64,000 bases of DNA from Clostridiaceae bacterium (GTDB taxonomy: Bacteria; Bacillota; Clostridia; Oscillospirales; Acutalibacteraceae), in assembly GCA_016292785.1 (NCBI GenBank), contig JAEDFL010000002.1:35995-99994 (forward strand), written 5' to 3'. The position numbers and the translations under genes are program-made. Shown here in pieces: positions 16,292 through 24,964 of the stretch. How positions within the stretch are numbered: the first letter of the stretch is position 1; the number at the start of each line of letters is the position of its first letter. The notes beneath the pieces are model-generated. The model was not told where the DNA came from. It saw only the letters and a program-made list of their open reading frames with translations, and did not search any database.

Positions 16292-16702
16292 TCATTTTCT
16301 TTTGTTTGCGCTCATTATACCGCCGACCGAAGAAAAAAGAGTCATTATCAGCGCCGAAATCCAGCCTGTTGCGGCAATTCCGGTTCGGCTTATTATGGAG
16401 GCAATAAGAAAGATTATCAGAAAAGCAGGCGCAGAGCTGACCGCTCCGATCAGAATCCCGTTTTTTCTGAAAGGCTTAACTGCGGTATAGCCGCCGATAA
16501 AGCCCGAAATTGCACCGGCAACGAAAATCAGATATTTGAAAACGGTTGAATTTGCGTCGCTTTTCCAGCAGATCAGGGAGCAAACGGCAATAACGGCAAA
16601 GAATATAACTACATTTATCAACGAGCCGACAAGCGTTTTGACAGCTACGGTCAAAAAATCGGCGTTTTCCTTGGTCGGCTTTCTGCGTTTATTTTTGGGC
16701 AT
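16292..16702 (-). CDS. TIGR04086 family four-helix membrane protein
   Basis: 136 residues: a basic N-terminus (MPKNKRRKPTK) then four hydrophobic segments (VVIFFAVIAVCSLICW; YLIFVAGAISGFIGGYTAV; AFLIIFLIASIIS; WISALIMTLFSSVGGIM). This matches the small TIGR04086 membrane family of Firmicutes, whose role is unknown. The ribosome site GAGGAGGG lies inside a 9-bp hairpin placed between the acyl-CoA ligase and this gene. Confidence 0.75.
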   Translation of the reverse strand: MPKNKRRKPTKENADFLTVAVKTLVGSLINVVIFFAVIAVCSLICWKSDANSTVFKYLIFVAGAISGFIGGYTAVKPFRKNGILIGAVSSAPAFLIIFLIASIISRTGIAATGWISALIMTLFSSVGGIMSANKRK

Positions 16703-16708
16703 AAAAAT

Positions 16709-16736
16709 CCCTCCTCACAAAAAGATATGAGGAGGG
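16709..16736 (-). promoter_or_regulatory. hairpin masking the ribosome site of the TIGR04086 gene
   Basis: Minus strand CCCTCCTCA (16736-16728) pairs over 9 bp with TGAGGAGGG (16717-16709), which contains the ribosome site. ATTTTT and the ATG follow. It could act as a terminator after the ligase or as a translational switch. Confidence 0.7.
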
Positions 16737-16747
16737 AAAAGCTATTA

Positions 16748-18448
16748 TTACTGATTGCGTTTGATTTTTGAGGTGGTTGTCTTCTCAAATTCCTTGTCAA
16801 CGATCTCAAACCGTCTGATCGCCTTGTAGCTGACAACCTGAGAGTTGATAGCCTTAACAGCGTCGGAAACCGCCTTGCTGATCTCCTTTTCCGTGATTGC
16901 ACGGTTGCCGTGAGCCGCTCCGATAGCGGTCAGGTCGGGGAAAATTCTTGCAAAGACGATTGTGTTGCCTCTCTCGTCCTCTGCGCCGGTGACGATACAT
17001 TCCTTGACCGCCGCCTCACGCAGGAGTAGACTTTCAAGCTCCTCGGGATAGACGTTTTTGCCGTTATGAGTGACAATGACGCTCTTACAGCGCCCGCGAA
17101 TGTAGTAGTGTCCGTCCTTGTCTACGCTGCCGAGGTCACCCGTGTGGAACCAACCGTCGGGATCAAAGGTTGCCCGTGTCGCTTCGGGATCCTTGTAATA
17201 ACCGAGCATAACCATCGGTCCTTTAACGCAGATTTCACCGACTCCGTTTTCATCGGGATTGTCAATCTTTGCCTCGACATAGGGGATAGGCTTACCGATA
17301 GAATCGTATTTGTTGTCCTTGTCGCTGTTACATATGATGATAGGGGAACATTCCGTCAGTCCGTAGCCTTGGAAAGTTCTGATACCGAAGCGGTTCATAT
17401 TTTTGATAACATTGGAATCAATTCCTGCCGCTCCGGAAATAATAAGACGGATAGATCCGCCGAAGGCCTTCTTGATTTTGCCGAAAAAGAGGTCTGAAAC
17501 ATCTATTTTGACCGCTCCGGCAACCTTTGCTATTGCGCTGCCGAGAGCGATTTTAGCCGCTCCGCCTTTTTCTTTTTCAATCGCTTTTATAATACGATTA
17601 TAAAATCTTTCAAGTATCAGCGGCACAACGATAAGGATATTCGGACTGTATTCTTCAAGATTTTTGGTGATGTATCTCAGTCCGTCGCAGAAGCAGATCG
17701 TAACTCCGCCGTATATACAGCAAAGGAAGGTTACCGAACATTCATATGTGTGATGAATAGGCAGGAGGGAGAGTATTCTCTCTCCCTTGTTAATCTTTAC
17801 AAATCCCATGATTGAGCGAACATCGGAACAGATATTATCGGCGCTGAGCATGACTGCCTTTGACATTCCGGTAGTTCCCGAGGTGAACAGGAGAACGGTC
17901 AGCTTGTTGCCTTTAACGTCCTTGTCAAAATAGGCGGAATCCCCGGTGCCGATAAGGCGATAGCCGTTATTGAGCAGAAGATCGTAGGACAAGATGCCGT
18001 CCTCGTCCTTTGACGAATCCATTGAAATGAGGATAAGTCCTTTCGGAAGCCTGTCACGGTGTTCAAGAAGCTTTTCTCCGAAACGCTCGTCGAAAATAAT
18101 CGCTTTCGATTCGGAAACGGTGAGTATACTGAGAATATCGTCAAACGGAAGCTCCTTGTCTGTGGGAACAACAACGCCGACTCCGCTTCCGACGGCGAGA
18201 TAGCTTGTACACCATTTGTAGCTGTTAGCTCCCGCAACAGCGACCTTACAGCCGTCAAGACCGAGGTCAAGAAGCGCAGTTCCGAGAGCCTCAACATCGG
18301 CCTTGAACCTTGTATAGCTGATATCGAGGATCTGTCCTATCTTATTTTTAACCTTGAAGGCAGGCGAGTTGCCGTAGAGAGCCTCGCTCTGCTCAAGCAA
18401 TTTTCTGAAATTATGAAATTCTCTTACTTCATACAAAGGCTTATTCAT
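16748..18448 (-). CDS. AMP-dependent long-chain fatty acid-CoA ligase
   Basis: 566 residues of the ANL superfamily; it activates a fatty or other carboxylic acid to the adenylate and then the CoA ester. The ATP loop is LLFTSGTTGMSKAVML, followed by FQGYGLTECSPII and the hinge WFHTGDLGSVDKDGHYYIRG, with the C-terminal Lys region HNGKNVYPEELE and a final Lys-rich tail. The start at ATG 18448 is chosen because the family begins MNKPLYEVREF; a GTG at 18469 overlaps the aminotransferase stop (GTGA) and is possible. It is in an operon with the aminotransferase. Confidence 0.88.
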   Translation of the reverse strand: MNKPLYEVREFHNFRKLLEQSEALYGNSPAFKVKNKIGQILDISYTRFKADVEALGTALLDLGLDGCKVAVAGANSYKWCTSYLAVGSGVGVVVPTDKELPFDDILSILTVSESKAIIFDERFGEKLLEHRDRLPKGLILISMDSSKDEDGILSYDLLLNNGYRLIGTGDSAYFDKDVKGNKLTVLLFTSGTTGMSKAVMLSADNICSDVRSIMGFVKINKGERILSLLPIHHTYECSVTFLCCIYGGVTICFCDGLRYITKNLEEYSPNILIVVPLILERFYNRIIKAIEKEKGGAAKIALGSAIAKVAGAVKIDVSDLFFGKIKKAFGGSIRLIISGAAGIDSNVIKNMNRFGIRTFQGYGLTECSPIIICNSDKDNKYDSIGKPIPYVEAKIDNPDENGVGEICVKGPMVMLGYYKDPEATRATFDPDGWFHTGDLGSVDKDGHYYIRGRCKSVIVTHNGKNVYPEELESLLLREAAVKECIVTGAEDERGNTIVFARIFPDLTAIGAAHGNRAITEKEISKAVSDAVKAINSQVVSYKAIRRFEIVDKEFEKTTTSKIKRNQ

Positions 18449-18465
18449 TTTTTTCACTCTTATTT

Positions 18466-19737
18466 TCACCCTTCAATTAGTTTTTCTACTGCCGCAAGCT
18501 TTACGCAGATGCAGAGCAGTTCAACAGCTTTCCGAAGCTCGTCAACATCGGGGTAGGAGGGGGCAATTCTGATATTGCTGTCGTCGGGATCAATGCCGTA
18601 GGGATAGGTTGCGCCGACCGTTGTGAGGGTAAGTCCTGCATCCTTGCAGAGCTGACCTACTCTTTTGGCACAGCCTTTCATTACGAAAAGGCTGACAAAA
18701 TAACCGCCGTTCGGTTTCCTCCAGCTTGCAATTCCCGTTCCGTCAAACGCTTCCGCAAAGCCGTCTGTTACAGCGTCAAACTTAGGCTTGAGGATAGCGG
18801 CATGCTTTTTCATATGAGCCTTAATTCCGTCAAAATCCTTGAAATATCTTGCGTGTCTGAGCTGATTTACCTTGTCGTTGGAAATTATCTGAACGCTCAT
18901 TCTGTCCTTGATATCGGCAATGTTTTTGTCCGAAGCAGCAATTGCGGAAATTCCGCCGCCTGCATAGCTGATCTTTGACGTGGAAATGACCTCGATAAAC
19001 ATATCCTCACTGCCGCATTTCTTCGCCTCGTCGAAAATATTGAGAAGCTCATCGGGCGTGTCGCTGAGGTCGTGTACTATATAGGCGTTGTCCCAGATTA
19101 CCCTGAAATCCTTTGCGGCAGGCTTCAATGCGGCAAATCTGCGGACTACCTCGTCGGAGAATGTGATACCGTCGGGATTTGAATACTTTGGCACACAGAA
19201 AAGTCCCTTGACCTTTTCGTCCTTGATATATTCCTCAATGCTGTCCATATCGGGGCCGTCGGCGTTCATTTTGATGTTGATCATCTTGATGCCGAAATGC
19301 TCAAGTATCTTGAAATGCCTGTCATATCCGGGGCAGGGGCAGAGAAATTTAATTTCACCCTGCTTTATCCACGGCTCGCCGCCGCATCCGAAGATCATAC
19401 ACTGAGCTATATAATCGTACATGAGAGTGAGGCTCGCAACTCCGCCGACAATGACGTTCTTCTCGTCCACGCCCATAATCTCAGCCATAAGTCTGCGACA
19501 TTCGGGAATACCCGTGAGTCCGCCGTAGTTTCTTGTTTCCATACCGTCGGACGAGTTTTTATCACTTGACGAATTGACGATATCAAGAATACCGTCACAA
19601 AGGTCAAGCTGAGCCTTGTTCGGCTTTCCTCTTGACATATCGAGCTTGAGACCTTTTGCTTTGAAAGCCTCGTACCGGGCTTCAAGCTCAGTTTTCATTT
19701 CAGATAATTCCTGTTTTGATAAATTCTTATATTCCAT
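18466..19737 (-). CDS. class I aminotransferase, aspartate-type
   Basis: 423 residues from an ATG with GGAGG 6-7 bases before it (an in-frame upstream extension to 19764 lacks a ribosome site). It is a fold-type I PLP enzyme of the Firmicute group annotated as aspartate or alanine-glyoxylate aminotransferase. Motifs: LDMSRGKPNKAQLDL at the N-terminus, GLFCVPKYSNPDGITFSD, VIWDNAYIVHD and the PLP-Lys region STSKISYAGGGISA. The amino donor is not certain. The acyl-CoA ligase follows with overlapping codons. Confidence 0.88.
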   Translation of the reverse strand: MEYKNLSKQELSEMKTELEARYEAFKAKGLKLDMSRGKPNKAQLDLCDGILDIVNSSSDKNSSDGMETRNYGGLTGIPECRRLMAEIMGVDEKNVIVGGVASLTLMYDYIAQCMIFGCGGEPWIKQGEIKFLCPCPGYDRHFKILEHFGIKMINIKMNADGPDMDSIEEYIKDEKVKGLFCVPKYSNPDGITFSDEVVRRFAALKPAAKDFRVIWDNAYIVHDLSDTPDELLNIFDEAKKCGSEDMFIEVISTSKISYAGGGISAIAASDKNIADIKDRMSVQIISNDKVNQLRHARYFKDFDGIKAHMKKHAAILKPKFDAVTDGFAEAFDGTGIASWRKPNGGYFVSLFVMKGCAKRVGQLCKDAGLTLTTVGATYPYGIDPDDSNIRIAPSYPDVDELRKAVELLCICVKLAAVEKLIEG

Positions 19738-19828
19738 TGTTTCCTCCAAAAGCAAAGGGCACATTAGCGTCCGCCGAAAAGGGCGAGTGCCTGAGTACCC
19801 CTTACACCGATATCCATCGGATCTGTTA

Positions 19829-20806
19829 TTATGCTGTCACGGCTTCTTCTTTTTTATCCATATATTTTGCGATAAATTCTTTTACCTTTTCCTCGTATTC
19901 ATCTTTAGCGTTGTAATAGCTGAATGCGTGGACGGTATTCGGCACCCAAAGACAGTCTTTGGGTACGGGACAGGCATCATAAAGCATCTTTCCGTATTCA
20001 AACGGAACATAGGTGTCCTCCTCGCCGTGAATGAAGAGAACGGGATTCTTTGCCTTGTCCATATTTTTTAGCGGATCGCTCTCGCTGAAGAAATAACCCG
20101 CCTTTAATTTGCTGAAAACGCTGCCGAGCTTGACGATCGGCATAAATTTGAAGCCGATAAGACCCTTGAGCGTGTTGTTCATAACCGCCTCTGCGTTAAT
20201 GAAGCCGCAGTCCTCGATTATGAGCTTGACCTGATCGGGCGGCGACATCTCGTTGCAGTTCATAACCGTAGCGGCGCCCATTGAAATACCGTGAAGGATA
20301 ATTTCAATATCCTCTCCGAAGCGGTTGATGAGATAGTCCACCCAAAGCAGGATGTTTTTAGCGTCAAACGAGCCGAAGCCTATGTACTCTCCCTCGCTTC
20401 TGCCGTGACCTGTCAGGTCGGGAAGAAGATAGTTATATCCGAGGTCGTAGTGATAGAACGGCATCATATGGCTGAATTCGTCGGGACCGTTGCATTTGTA
20501 GCCGTGAACGCAGATGACAAAGCGATTTGTCGGCTTCTCGGCAGGAAGAAACCAAGCCTTCATATTAAGCCCCGTGACGCTCTTTATCGTCAGATCCTCA
20601 GGATCAAGATCGTAAAGACGTTGGTTGTTCTGACGTCTTATCTCGTCACGCTTAATATAAGTTTCACGGGTTTCGGGGTTCTTCTTCTTTGCGGGATCGG
20701 GACGCTTGATTGCGTAGTCACAGGCATAGTTCGCCGCAGCCAGAGCTGCCGCAACAACCCCAAGACTGATTTTGAGCACCGTATTCTTCTTTTTCATATT
20801 TATCAT
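19829..20806 (-). CDS. membrane-anchored alpha/beta hydrolase
   Basis: 325 residues (a start at 20797, MKKKNTVLK, is equally likely). One N-terminal helix (VLKISLGVVAAALAAANYA) is followed by a serine hydrolase domain with oxyanion region VICVHGYKCNG, nucleophile elbow LHGISMGAATVM, and later Asp (HGEEDTYVPFEYG) and His (PNTVHAFSYY). It resembles the BAAT/YqkD-type hydrolases of Firmicutes. The substrate is unknown. It starts within 6 bases of the nrdR stop, so the two genes are co-transcribed, although they have no obvious shared task. Confidence 0.85.
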   Translation of the reverse strand: MINMKKKNTVLKISLGVVAAALAAANYACDYAIKRPDPAKKKNPETRETYIKRDEIRRQNNQRLYDLDPEDLTIKSVTGLNMKAWFLPAEKPTNRFVICVHGYKCNGPDEFSHMMPFYHYDLGYNYLLPDLTGHGRSEGEYIGFGSFDAKNILLWVDYLINRFGEDIEIILHGISMGAATVMNCNEMSPPDQVKLIIEDCGFINAEAVMNNTLKGLIGFKFMPIVKLGSVFSKLKAGYFFSESDPLKNMDKAKNPVLFIHGEEDTYVPFEYGKMLYDACPVPKDCLWVPNTVHAFSYYNAKDEYEEKVKEFIAKYMDKKEEAVTA

Positions 20807-20811
20807 CTCGC

Positions 20812-21273
20812 TTAGTTATTTTTTTCTCCGAGGAGTTTAGCAAGCTCATCCATGAAAGTATTTATGTCCTTAAACTGTCTGTAAACCGAGGCGAAGCGGA
20901 CATAGGCGACCTCGTCGGTATCCTTGAGCTTATCCATGGCAAGCTCTCCGATATGGATAGATGTTACCTCACGGTCGAGAGAATTTTGGAGAGTTGTTTC
21001 AATCTCGTCAACTATCTTTTCGATAGTTTCAATGGAAACGGGACGTTTCTCACAAGCTCTGAGCAGACCGTTGAAAAGCTTGTTGCGGTCAAAGGATTCT
21101 CTTGACTTGTCTTTTTTAACAACGATGATGGGAACGCTTTCAATGATTTCATAGGTGGTAAATCTTTTTGAGCAGTTCATACATTCTCGTCTTCTGCGAA
21201 TTCTTTCACCCTCGTCTGTGGGACGGGAATCAATAACCTTGCTTTCGGAATAGCCGCAAAACGGACATTTCAT
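20812..21273 (-). CDS. nrdR: ribonucleotide reductase repressor NrdR
   Basis: 153 residues. The N-terminal zinc ribbon has CPFCGYSESKV and CMNCSKRFTTYE; the ATP-cone domain follows (IVVKKDKSRESFDRNKLFNG). NrdR binds NrdR boxes and represses ribonucleotide reductase genes depending on ATP/dATP. Length is standard. No nrd gene is in the window. It has a promoter TTGAAA-18-TATAAT and is followed by a hydrolase gene. Confidence 0.96.
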   Translation of the reverse strand: MKCPFCGYSESKVIDSRPTDEGERIRRRRECMNCSKRFTTYEIIESVPIIVVKKDKSRESFDRNKLFNGLLRACEKRPVSIETIEKIVDEIETTLQNSLDREVTSIHIGELAMDKLKDTDEVAYVRFASVYRQFKDINTFMDELAKLLGEKNN

Positions 21274-21308
21274 TGAAGATCACATCCAATTTTGTAAATA
21301 TTTCTTGT

Positions 21309-21338
21309 ATTATACCATAGTTCATTTCAATATTTCAA
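21309..21338 (-). promoter_or_regulatory. promoter of nrdR
   Basis: Minus strand TTGAAA (21338-21333), 18 bp, TATAAT (21314-21309), 35 bases before the start. Confidence 0.7.
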
Positions 21339-21377
21339 CAAAATATTACACTTTTTCGGTCATAATTCAAGAATTGA

Positions 21378-21406
21378 TTGATTTTTGCCGCTCAATAGTC
21401 TATAAT
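21378..21406 (+). promoter_or_regulatory. promoter of the DapA-like aldolase gene
   Basis: TTGATT at 21378-21383, 17 bp, TATAAT at 21401-21406; GGAGG at 21423-21427 precedes the ATG. Confidence 0.7.
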
Positions 21407-21434
21407 TGGAAAAAAAGTAACCGGAGGAATTACA

Positions 21435-22361
21435 ATGAAGGACATTAACAGGGGTGCTTTCCCCACAATGATAACACCGTATCACGATGACAACACGGTA
21501 GATTATGATGCGGTAAGGAAGATCACCGAGTGGTACATAAAAGAGGGCTGTACGGGTATTTTTGCCGTTTGCCAGTCGAGTGAGATGATTTATCTTTCTC
21601 TTGAGGAAAAGGTCAGGATTGCAAAGACCGTCGTTGAGACTGTTAAAGCGAGCGGAAAGAATGTTTCCGTTGTCGCTTCGGGACACACCTCGGACGATAT
21701 GAACGCTCAGATTGAGGAAATGACGGCAATGGCTCAGACGGGTGTTGACGCTATCGTATGGGTAAGCAACCGACTTGATCTTCACAATGACGGCGACGAT
21801 GTCTGGATAAAGAATGCTCAGTATCTTCTCTCCAAGCTTCCCGAGGATATTGCGATCGGCATTTACGAGTGTCCGTTCCCGTATAAGAGACTGCTCACCC
21901 CGAAGATCCTCGACTGGTGCATTTCGACGGGCAGATTTACCTTTATCAAGGATACCTGCTGTGATCCCGATATGCTTCTTGCAAGGCTTGAACAGCTCAA
22001 CGGCACAGGCGTTAAGCTCTACAACGCCAATTCCCAGACTCTTCTTTACACCCTGCAAAACGGGGGTGCAGGCTTTTCGGGAATAATGGGTAACTTCCAC
22101 CCTGATCTTTATGCGTGGCTGTGCGAGAATTATGACAAGGAGCCTGAAAAAGCTCAGCAGGTGCAGAACTTCATCGGACTTGCGGCCTTTACCGAGTCGC
22201 TTGCCTATCCGCTGACCGCAAAGTATCATATGAATACCGTCGGCGTCCCGATGAGCCTCTGGTCACGTTCGAGAGATCATAAGCAGTTCACGAAGTATCA
22301 GAGAATGATAGTTGACGATATGATTAAGGCGGAAAATGATATCCGTGCAATTATAAAATAA
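21435..22361 (+). CDS. dihydrodipicolinate synthase/N-acetylneuraminate lyase family aldolase
   Basis: 308 residues, a class I TIM-barrel aldolase. The Schiff-base lysine is in FTFIKDTCCD and the tyrosine in IYECPFPYKR. The pocket motif that reads GTTGE in true DapA is here AVCQSSEMIYL, so lysine synthesis is unlikely; a sugar-acid or keto-acid aldolase or dehydratase is more likely. Single gene with its own promoter and a strong downstream terminator; neighbours give no pathway. Confidence 0.82.
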   Translation: MKDINRGAFPTMITPYHDDNTVDYDAVRKITEWYIKEGCTGIFAVCQSSEMIYLSLEEKVRIAKTVVETVKASGKNVSVVASGHTSDDMNAQIEEMTAMAQTGVDAIVWVSNRLDLHNDGDDVWIKNAQYLLSKLPEDIAIGIYECPFPYKRLLTPKILDWCISTGRFTFIKDTCCDPDMLLARLEQLNGTGVKLYNANSQTLLYTLQNGGAGFSGIMGNFHPDLYAWLCENYDKEPEKAQQVQNFIGLAAFTESLAYPLTAKYHMNTVGVPMSLWSRSRDHKQFTKYQRMIVDDMIKAENDIRAIIK

Positions 22362-22365
22362 AATC

Positions 22366-22403
22366 AAACGCAAAGCTCAGACCATCAAATGAGCTTTGCG
22401 TTT
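22366..22403. terminator. bidirectional terminator
   Basis: A perfect 14-bp stem: AAACGCAAAGCTCA (22366-22379) with its complement at 22390-22403, between convergent genes. Confidence 0.88.
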
Positions 22404-22406
22404 CCT

Positions 22407-23492
22407 TTATATTCTGTTAAGGTAATCAAGCCATTGACGGCTGATACTTTCAATCGAATGGGTTTTCAACAGCTTCCTGCCGTTTTCTGAAAGTTTTCGT
22501 GAAAATTCGGGATCTTCAATAATTCTGAGCATCGCCTGACTGAGCTGTTCGCCGTTGCCGACGTCAATCAGAATACCGCTTTCGCCGTCCTCAATAAGCT
22601 CGTCGGGTCCCATTTCACAGCGTGTCGAAACGCAGGGGACACCCATTGCAAGAGCTTCGAGCAGAGCGTTCGGCATACCCTCAAAATCGGACGAAAGGAC
22701 GAAAACCGAAGCATGGTTTACAAATTTCACAGCCTGCGGATCAGTTCCTGCAAGGATTATTCTGCCGCTGAGACCGAGGCTGTCTATCTGACCTTGCAAT
22801 GCGTCTTTTTCTTCGCCCTCGCCGAAAATAAACAGCGTATAGTCGGGAATTTTGTCCGCAATGCTTGCAAACGAGTCGATCAGCATATCAAAGCGTTTCA
22901 GCTTTATCAGCCTGCCCGTGGCGCAGATAATCTTTTTACGCTCGGCGGGAGGGGAAAGGGAATAAACCGTTTCATTGAAGATTGCGTTCGGGATGATTAT
23001 GTCCCGATCGCTTTTTTTACCTCCGAAAAATCCGGCGGCTCTGCGAGTCTGAAAAACATAACCGTCCGTGAAGTAATAGAACAGCTTTCTAAGAAAGGTG
23101 TTTATCTTCGACGCCTTGTAGCGATAAGGATTGCTTCGTTCCGTTCCGACGGATTTCGTCTTTGTAAACACCGTTGCAAGCACGGCATACCATGTCATTG
23201 CAAAGCTCATACCGATCAGAACATCAAGTCTGAGCGATTTTGTGAGCTTTCTGATTTTCATCATTCTTCCGATCGAGCCGAAAAGCCGTTTGAAAGAAGC
23301 GGACTGTTCGATTTCTCCGAGGTCGGCGGAGTGAACGCTGACCTCATCTTCAAGCGGATAGAAGCTGTCCGTTCCCTTGAAAGTTATAATGTCCACATCG
23401 TTACCGTGGAGCGCAAAATAATTCGCAAGTGATACGGTCGCTCTTTCCGCTCCGCCCGAGGAAAGATCTTTTATCAAAAATCCGATTTTCAT
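22407..23492 (-). CDS. glycosyltransferase family 4 protein
   Basis: 361 residues of GT-B fold. The N-terminus KIGFLIKDLSSGGAERATVS and the C-terminal donor site (VLSSDFEGMPNALLEALAMG, then VSTRCEMGPDELI) with the EX7E pattern are typical of GT4. It probably adds a hexose in cell-surface glycan or exopolysaccharide synthesis at the inner membrane face. It lies 15 bases after queT but the two are not obviously linked in function. Confidence 0.88.
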   Translation of the reverse strand: MKIGFLIKDLSSGGAERATVSLANYFALHGNDVDIITFKGTDSFYPLEDEVSVHSADLGEIEQSASFKRLFGSIGRMMKIRKLTKSLRLDVLIGMSFAMTWYAVLATVFTKTKSVGTERSNPYRYKASKINTFLRKLFYYFTDGYVFQTRRAAGFFGGKKSDRDIIIPNAIFNETVYSLSPPAERKKIICATGRLIKLKRFDMLIDSFASIADKIPDYTLFIFGEGEEKDALQGQIDSLGLSGRIILAGTDPQAVKFVNHASVFVLSSDFEGMPNALLEALAMGVPCVSTRCEMGPDELIEDGESGILIDVGNGEQLSQAMLRIIEDPEFSRKLSENGRKLLKTHSIESISRQWLDYLNRI

Positions 23493-23507
23493 TTAATCAC
23501 CGAACCG

Positions 23508-24023
23508 TTAATGGTTTATTTTATCAAAAACACGAGTGCGTTCCAGTCCGAGGAAAAGAAGCAGACCGAGCGTGTAGCATACAACAACCTCGCCGAGAGC
23601 GACGCCCGAAGCGCAGGAGAAAAATCCCACGATACCGGCTTGTTCGGGAGTGAACATCATTATTTCCGCTCCGATTATAATTCCGTTGAACAATGTCGGA
23701 AAGATGAGAGAGAGCAGGGGAATGTTCTTAAACCTGATGTTTCTTGTAAGCCTTGTCATCAATGCCGCAAGCAGAGTTGCGAGCGTACCGAGGACAATGT
23801 CAATCGGTCCGAAAGGACTGCCGATATTGGCTATCACGCATCCGATTGAAAGACCGGGGATAGCCGCCGGAGTGAACACCGGCAGAATTGTCAGCGCCTC
23901 GGAAATTCTGAACTGTGTCGCACCGAAAGAAAGCGGCGCAACGGCGTAGGTCAGCGCTGCGTACAAAGCCGCTATCAGCGCACCCTGCACGGTGTAAACC
24001 GTGCCTTTTTTCATCTTCTTCAT
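23508..24023 (-). CDS. queT: QueT family queuosine-precursor transporter
   Basis: 171 residues, about five to six membrane helices, the S-component-like QueT family of energy-coupling-factor transporters for queuine precursors. The N-terminus GALIAALYAALTYAVAPLSF and the block IGSPFGPIDIVLGTLATLLA are diagnostic. A class-I preQ1 riboswitch lies directly upstream and includes the ribosome site, which strongly supports the substrate. The glycosyltransferase follows. Confidence 0.93.
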   Translation of the reverse strand: MKKMKKGTVYTVQGALIAALYAALTYAVAPLSFGATQFRISEALTILPVFTPAAIPGLSIGCVIANIGSPFGPIDIVLGTLATLLAALMTRLTRNIRFKNIPLLSLIFPTLFNGIIIGAEIMMFTPEQAGIVGFFSCASGVALGEVVVCYTLGLLLFLGLERTRVFDKINH

Positions 24024-24031
24024 TTTTTTAG

Positions 24032-24072
24032 CTCCTTAGTTTTATTTTAAGTCAGGATGGTTTCGAACTGAC
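24032..24072 (-). promoter_or_regulatory. preQ1 class I riboswitch controlling queT
   Basis: On the minus strand a 5-bp stem GTCAG/CTGAC encloses a 12-base loop starting TTCG, followed by an A-rich tail ending in ACTAAGGAG. This matches the small H-type pseudoknot of preQ1-I aptamers, in which the tail pairs with the loop and the C in the loop pairs with preQ1. The tail holds the ribosome site, so ligand binding should block translation of queT. Confidence 0.85.
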
Positions 24073-24084
24073 TTTTTGACGTTA

Positions 24085-24876
24085 TCAGTCAAAGATGGCG
24101 CAAAGATCTTTTATCGAGTTTACGCACACGTCGGCTTTGATATCCGACTTTTCGTATATTTCGGGGGTTGTAACTCCCGTAAGAACGCAGGCGGTTTTCA
24201 TACCGTGACGAACGCCGAGCGCAATATCCGCCGCAAGCGAATCTCCGATGAAGCATATCTCGTCACGGCGGCAATTCAGAAGCTCGGTCAGATAGTCTGC
24301 GGTGTAGACCTCGGGCTTACCCATTATGAGCGGCTCAACTCCCGTGCAGGTTGAGAATAATGCCATCATAGAGCCTGCGTCGGGCATATAGTCGTCGCCC
24401 ATCGGCGCTTTGATGTCGGGGTGGGTGACGATGAATTTTGCACCCTTTATAATATAGTTACAGCCTTTTCGTATTTTGTCGTAGTTAAGCGTGTCGTCCA
24501 GACCGAGGACGACAATGTCGGGCATACCGTAGGTGAGGGGGATGCCCGATTTTTCAAAATCGTATAAAAGTCGGCTGTTGCCGATGAGATATACGGATTT
24601 TCCCGGATAGTTTTTCTTGATATAGTTTATTGCAACATGGGTTGAAACGATAATCTTTTCCTCGGGAACGGGGAAACCCATTCTGACAAGCTTTTCAAGG
24701 CAGACCTTTGAATTGTTCGAGGAATTATTTGTCAGGAAGTAAAAATCCTTTCCGTTCTCCCGGACAAGGCGAAAGAACTCCTTTGCCCCGTCAATCAGGT
24801 CGTTGCCGAGGTAGACCGTTCCGTCAAGGTCGGCAACATAATATTTTACGTTTTTGAATATTTCTTTATCGAGCAT
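24085..24876 (-). CDS. HAD superfamily IIA phosphatase (NagD/AraL-like)
   Basis: 263 residues. Motif I DLDGTVYLGN, motif II FLTNNSS, a C2 cap and the final CFIGDSLAADIALGVRHG are complete. These enzymes remove phosphate from nucleotides or sugar phosphates. The substrate is unknown. It lies before the preQ1 riboswitch and queT in the same direction with a 61-base gap. Confidence 0.9.
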   Translation of the reverse strand: MLDKEIFKNVKYYVADLDGTVYLGNDLIDGAKEFFRLVRENGKDFYFLTNNSSNNSKVCLEKLVRMGFPVPEEKIIVSTHVAINYIKKNYPGKSVYLIGNSRLLYDFEKSGIPLTYGMPDIVVLGLDDTLNYDKIRKGCNYIIKGAKFIVTHPDIKAPMGDDYMPDAGSMMALFSTCTGVEPLIMGKPEVYTADYLTELLNCRRDEICFIGDSLAADIALGVRHGMKTACVLTGVTTPEIYEKSDIKADVCVNSIKDLCAIFD

Positions 24877-24964
24877 AACTATCCTCTTTCGGGAAAAATA
24901 TAGCTGTTAGATTATATCACACAATTCATTCTTCCGCAACTCAAATGGCAAAATAAATCACATT

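Noticed and set aside
21360..22229. Open frame of 289 codons on the minus strand
   Set aside because: Antisense to the DapA-like aldolase, whose catalytic residues are clear; basic, Cys-rich composition typical of a shadow frame.
21435..22361. Naming the aldolase dapA
   Set aside because: The pocket motif GTTGE is not present, so the lysine-pathway name is not supported.
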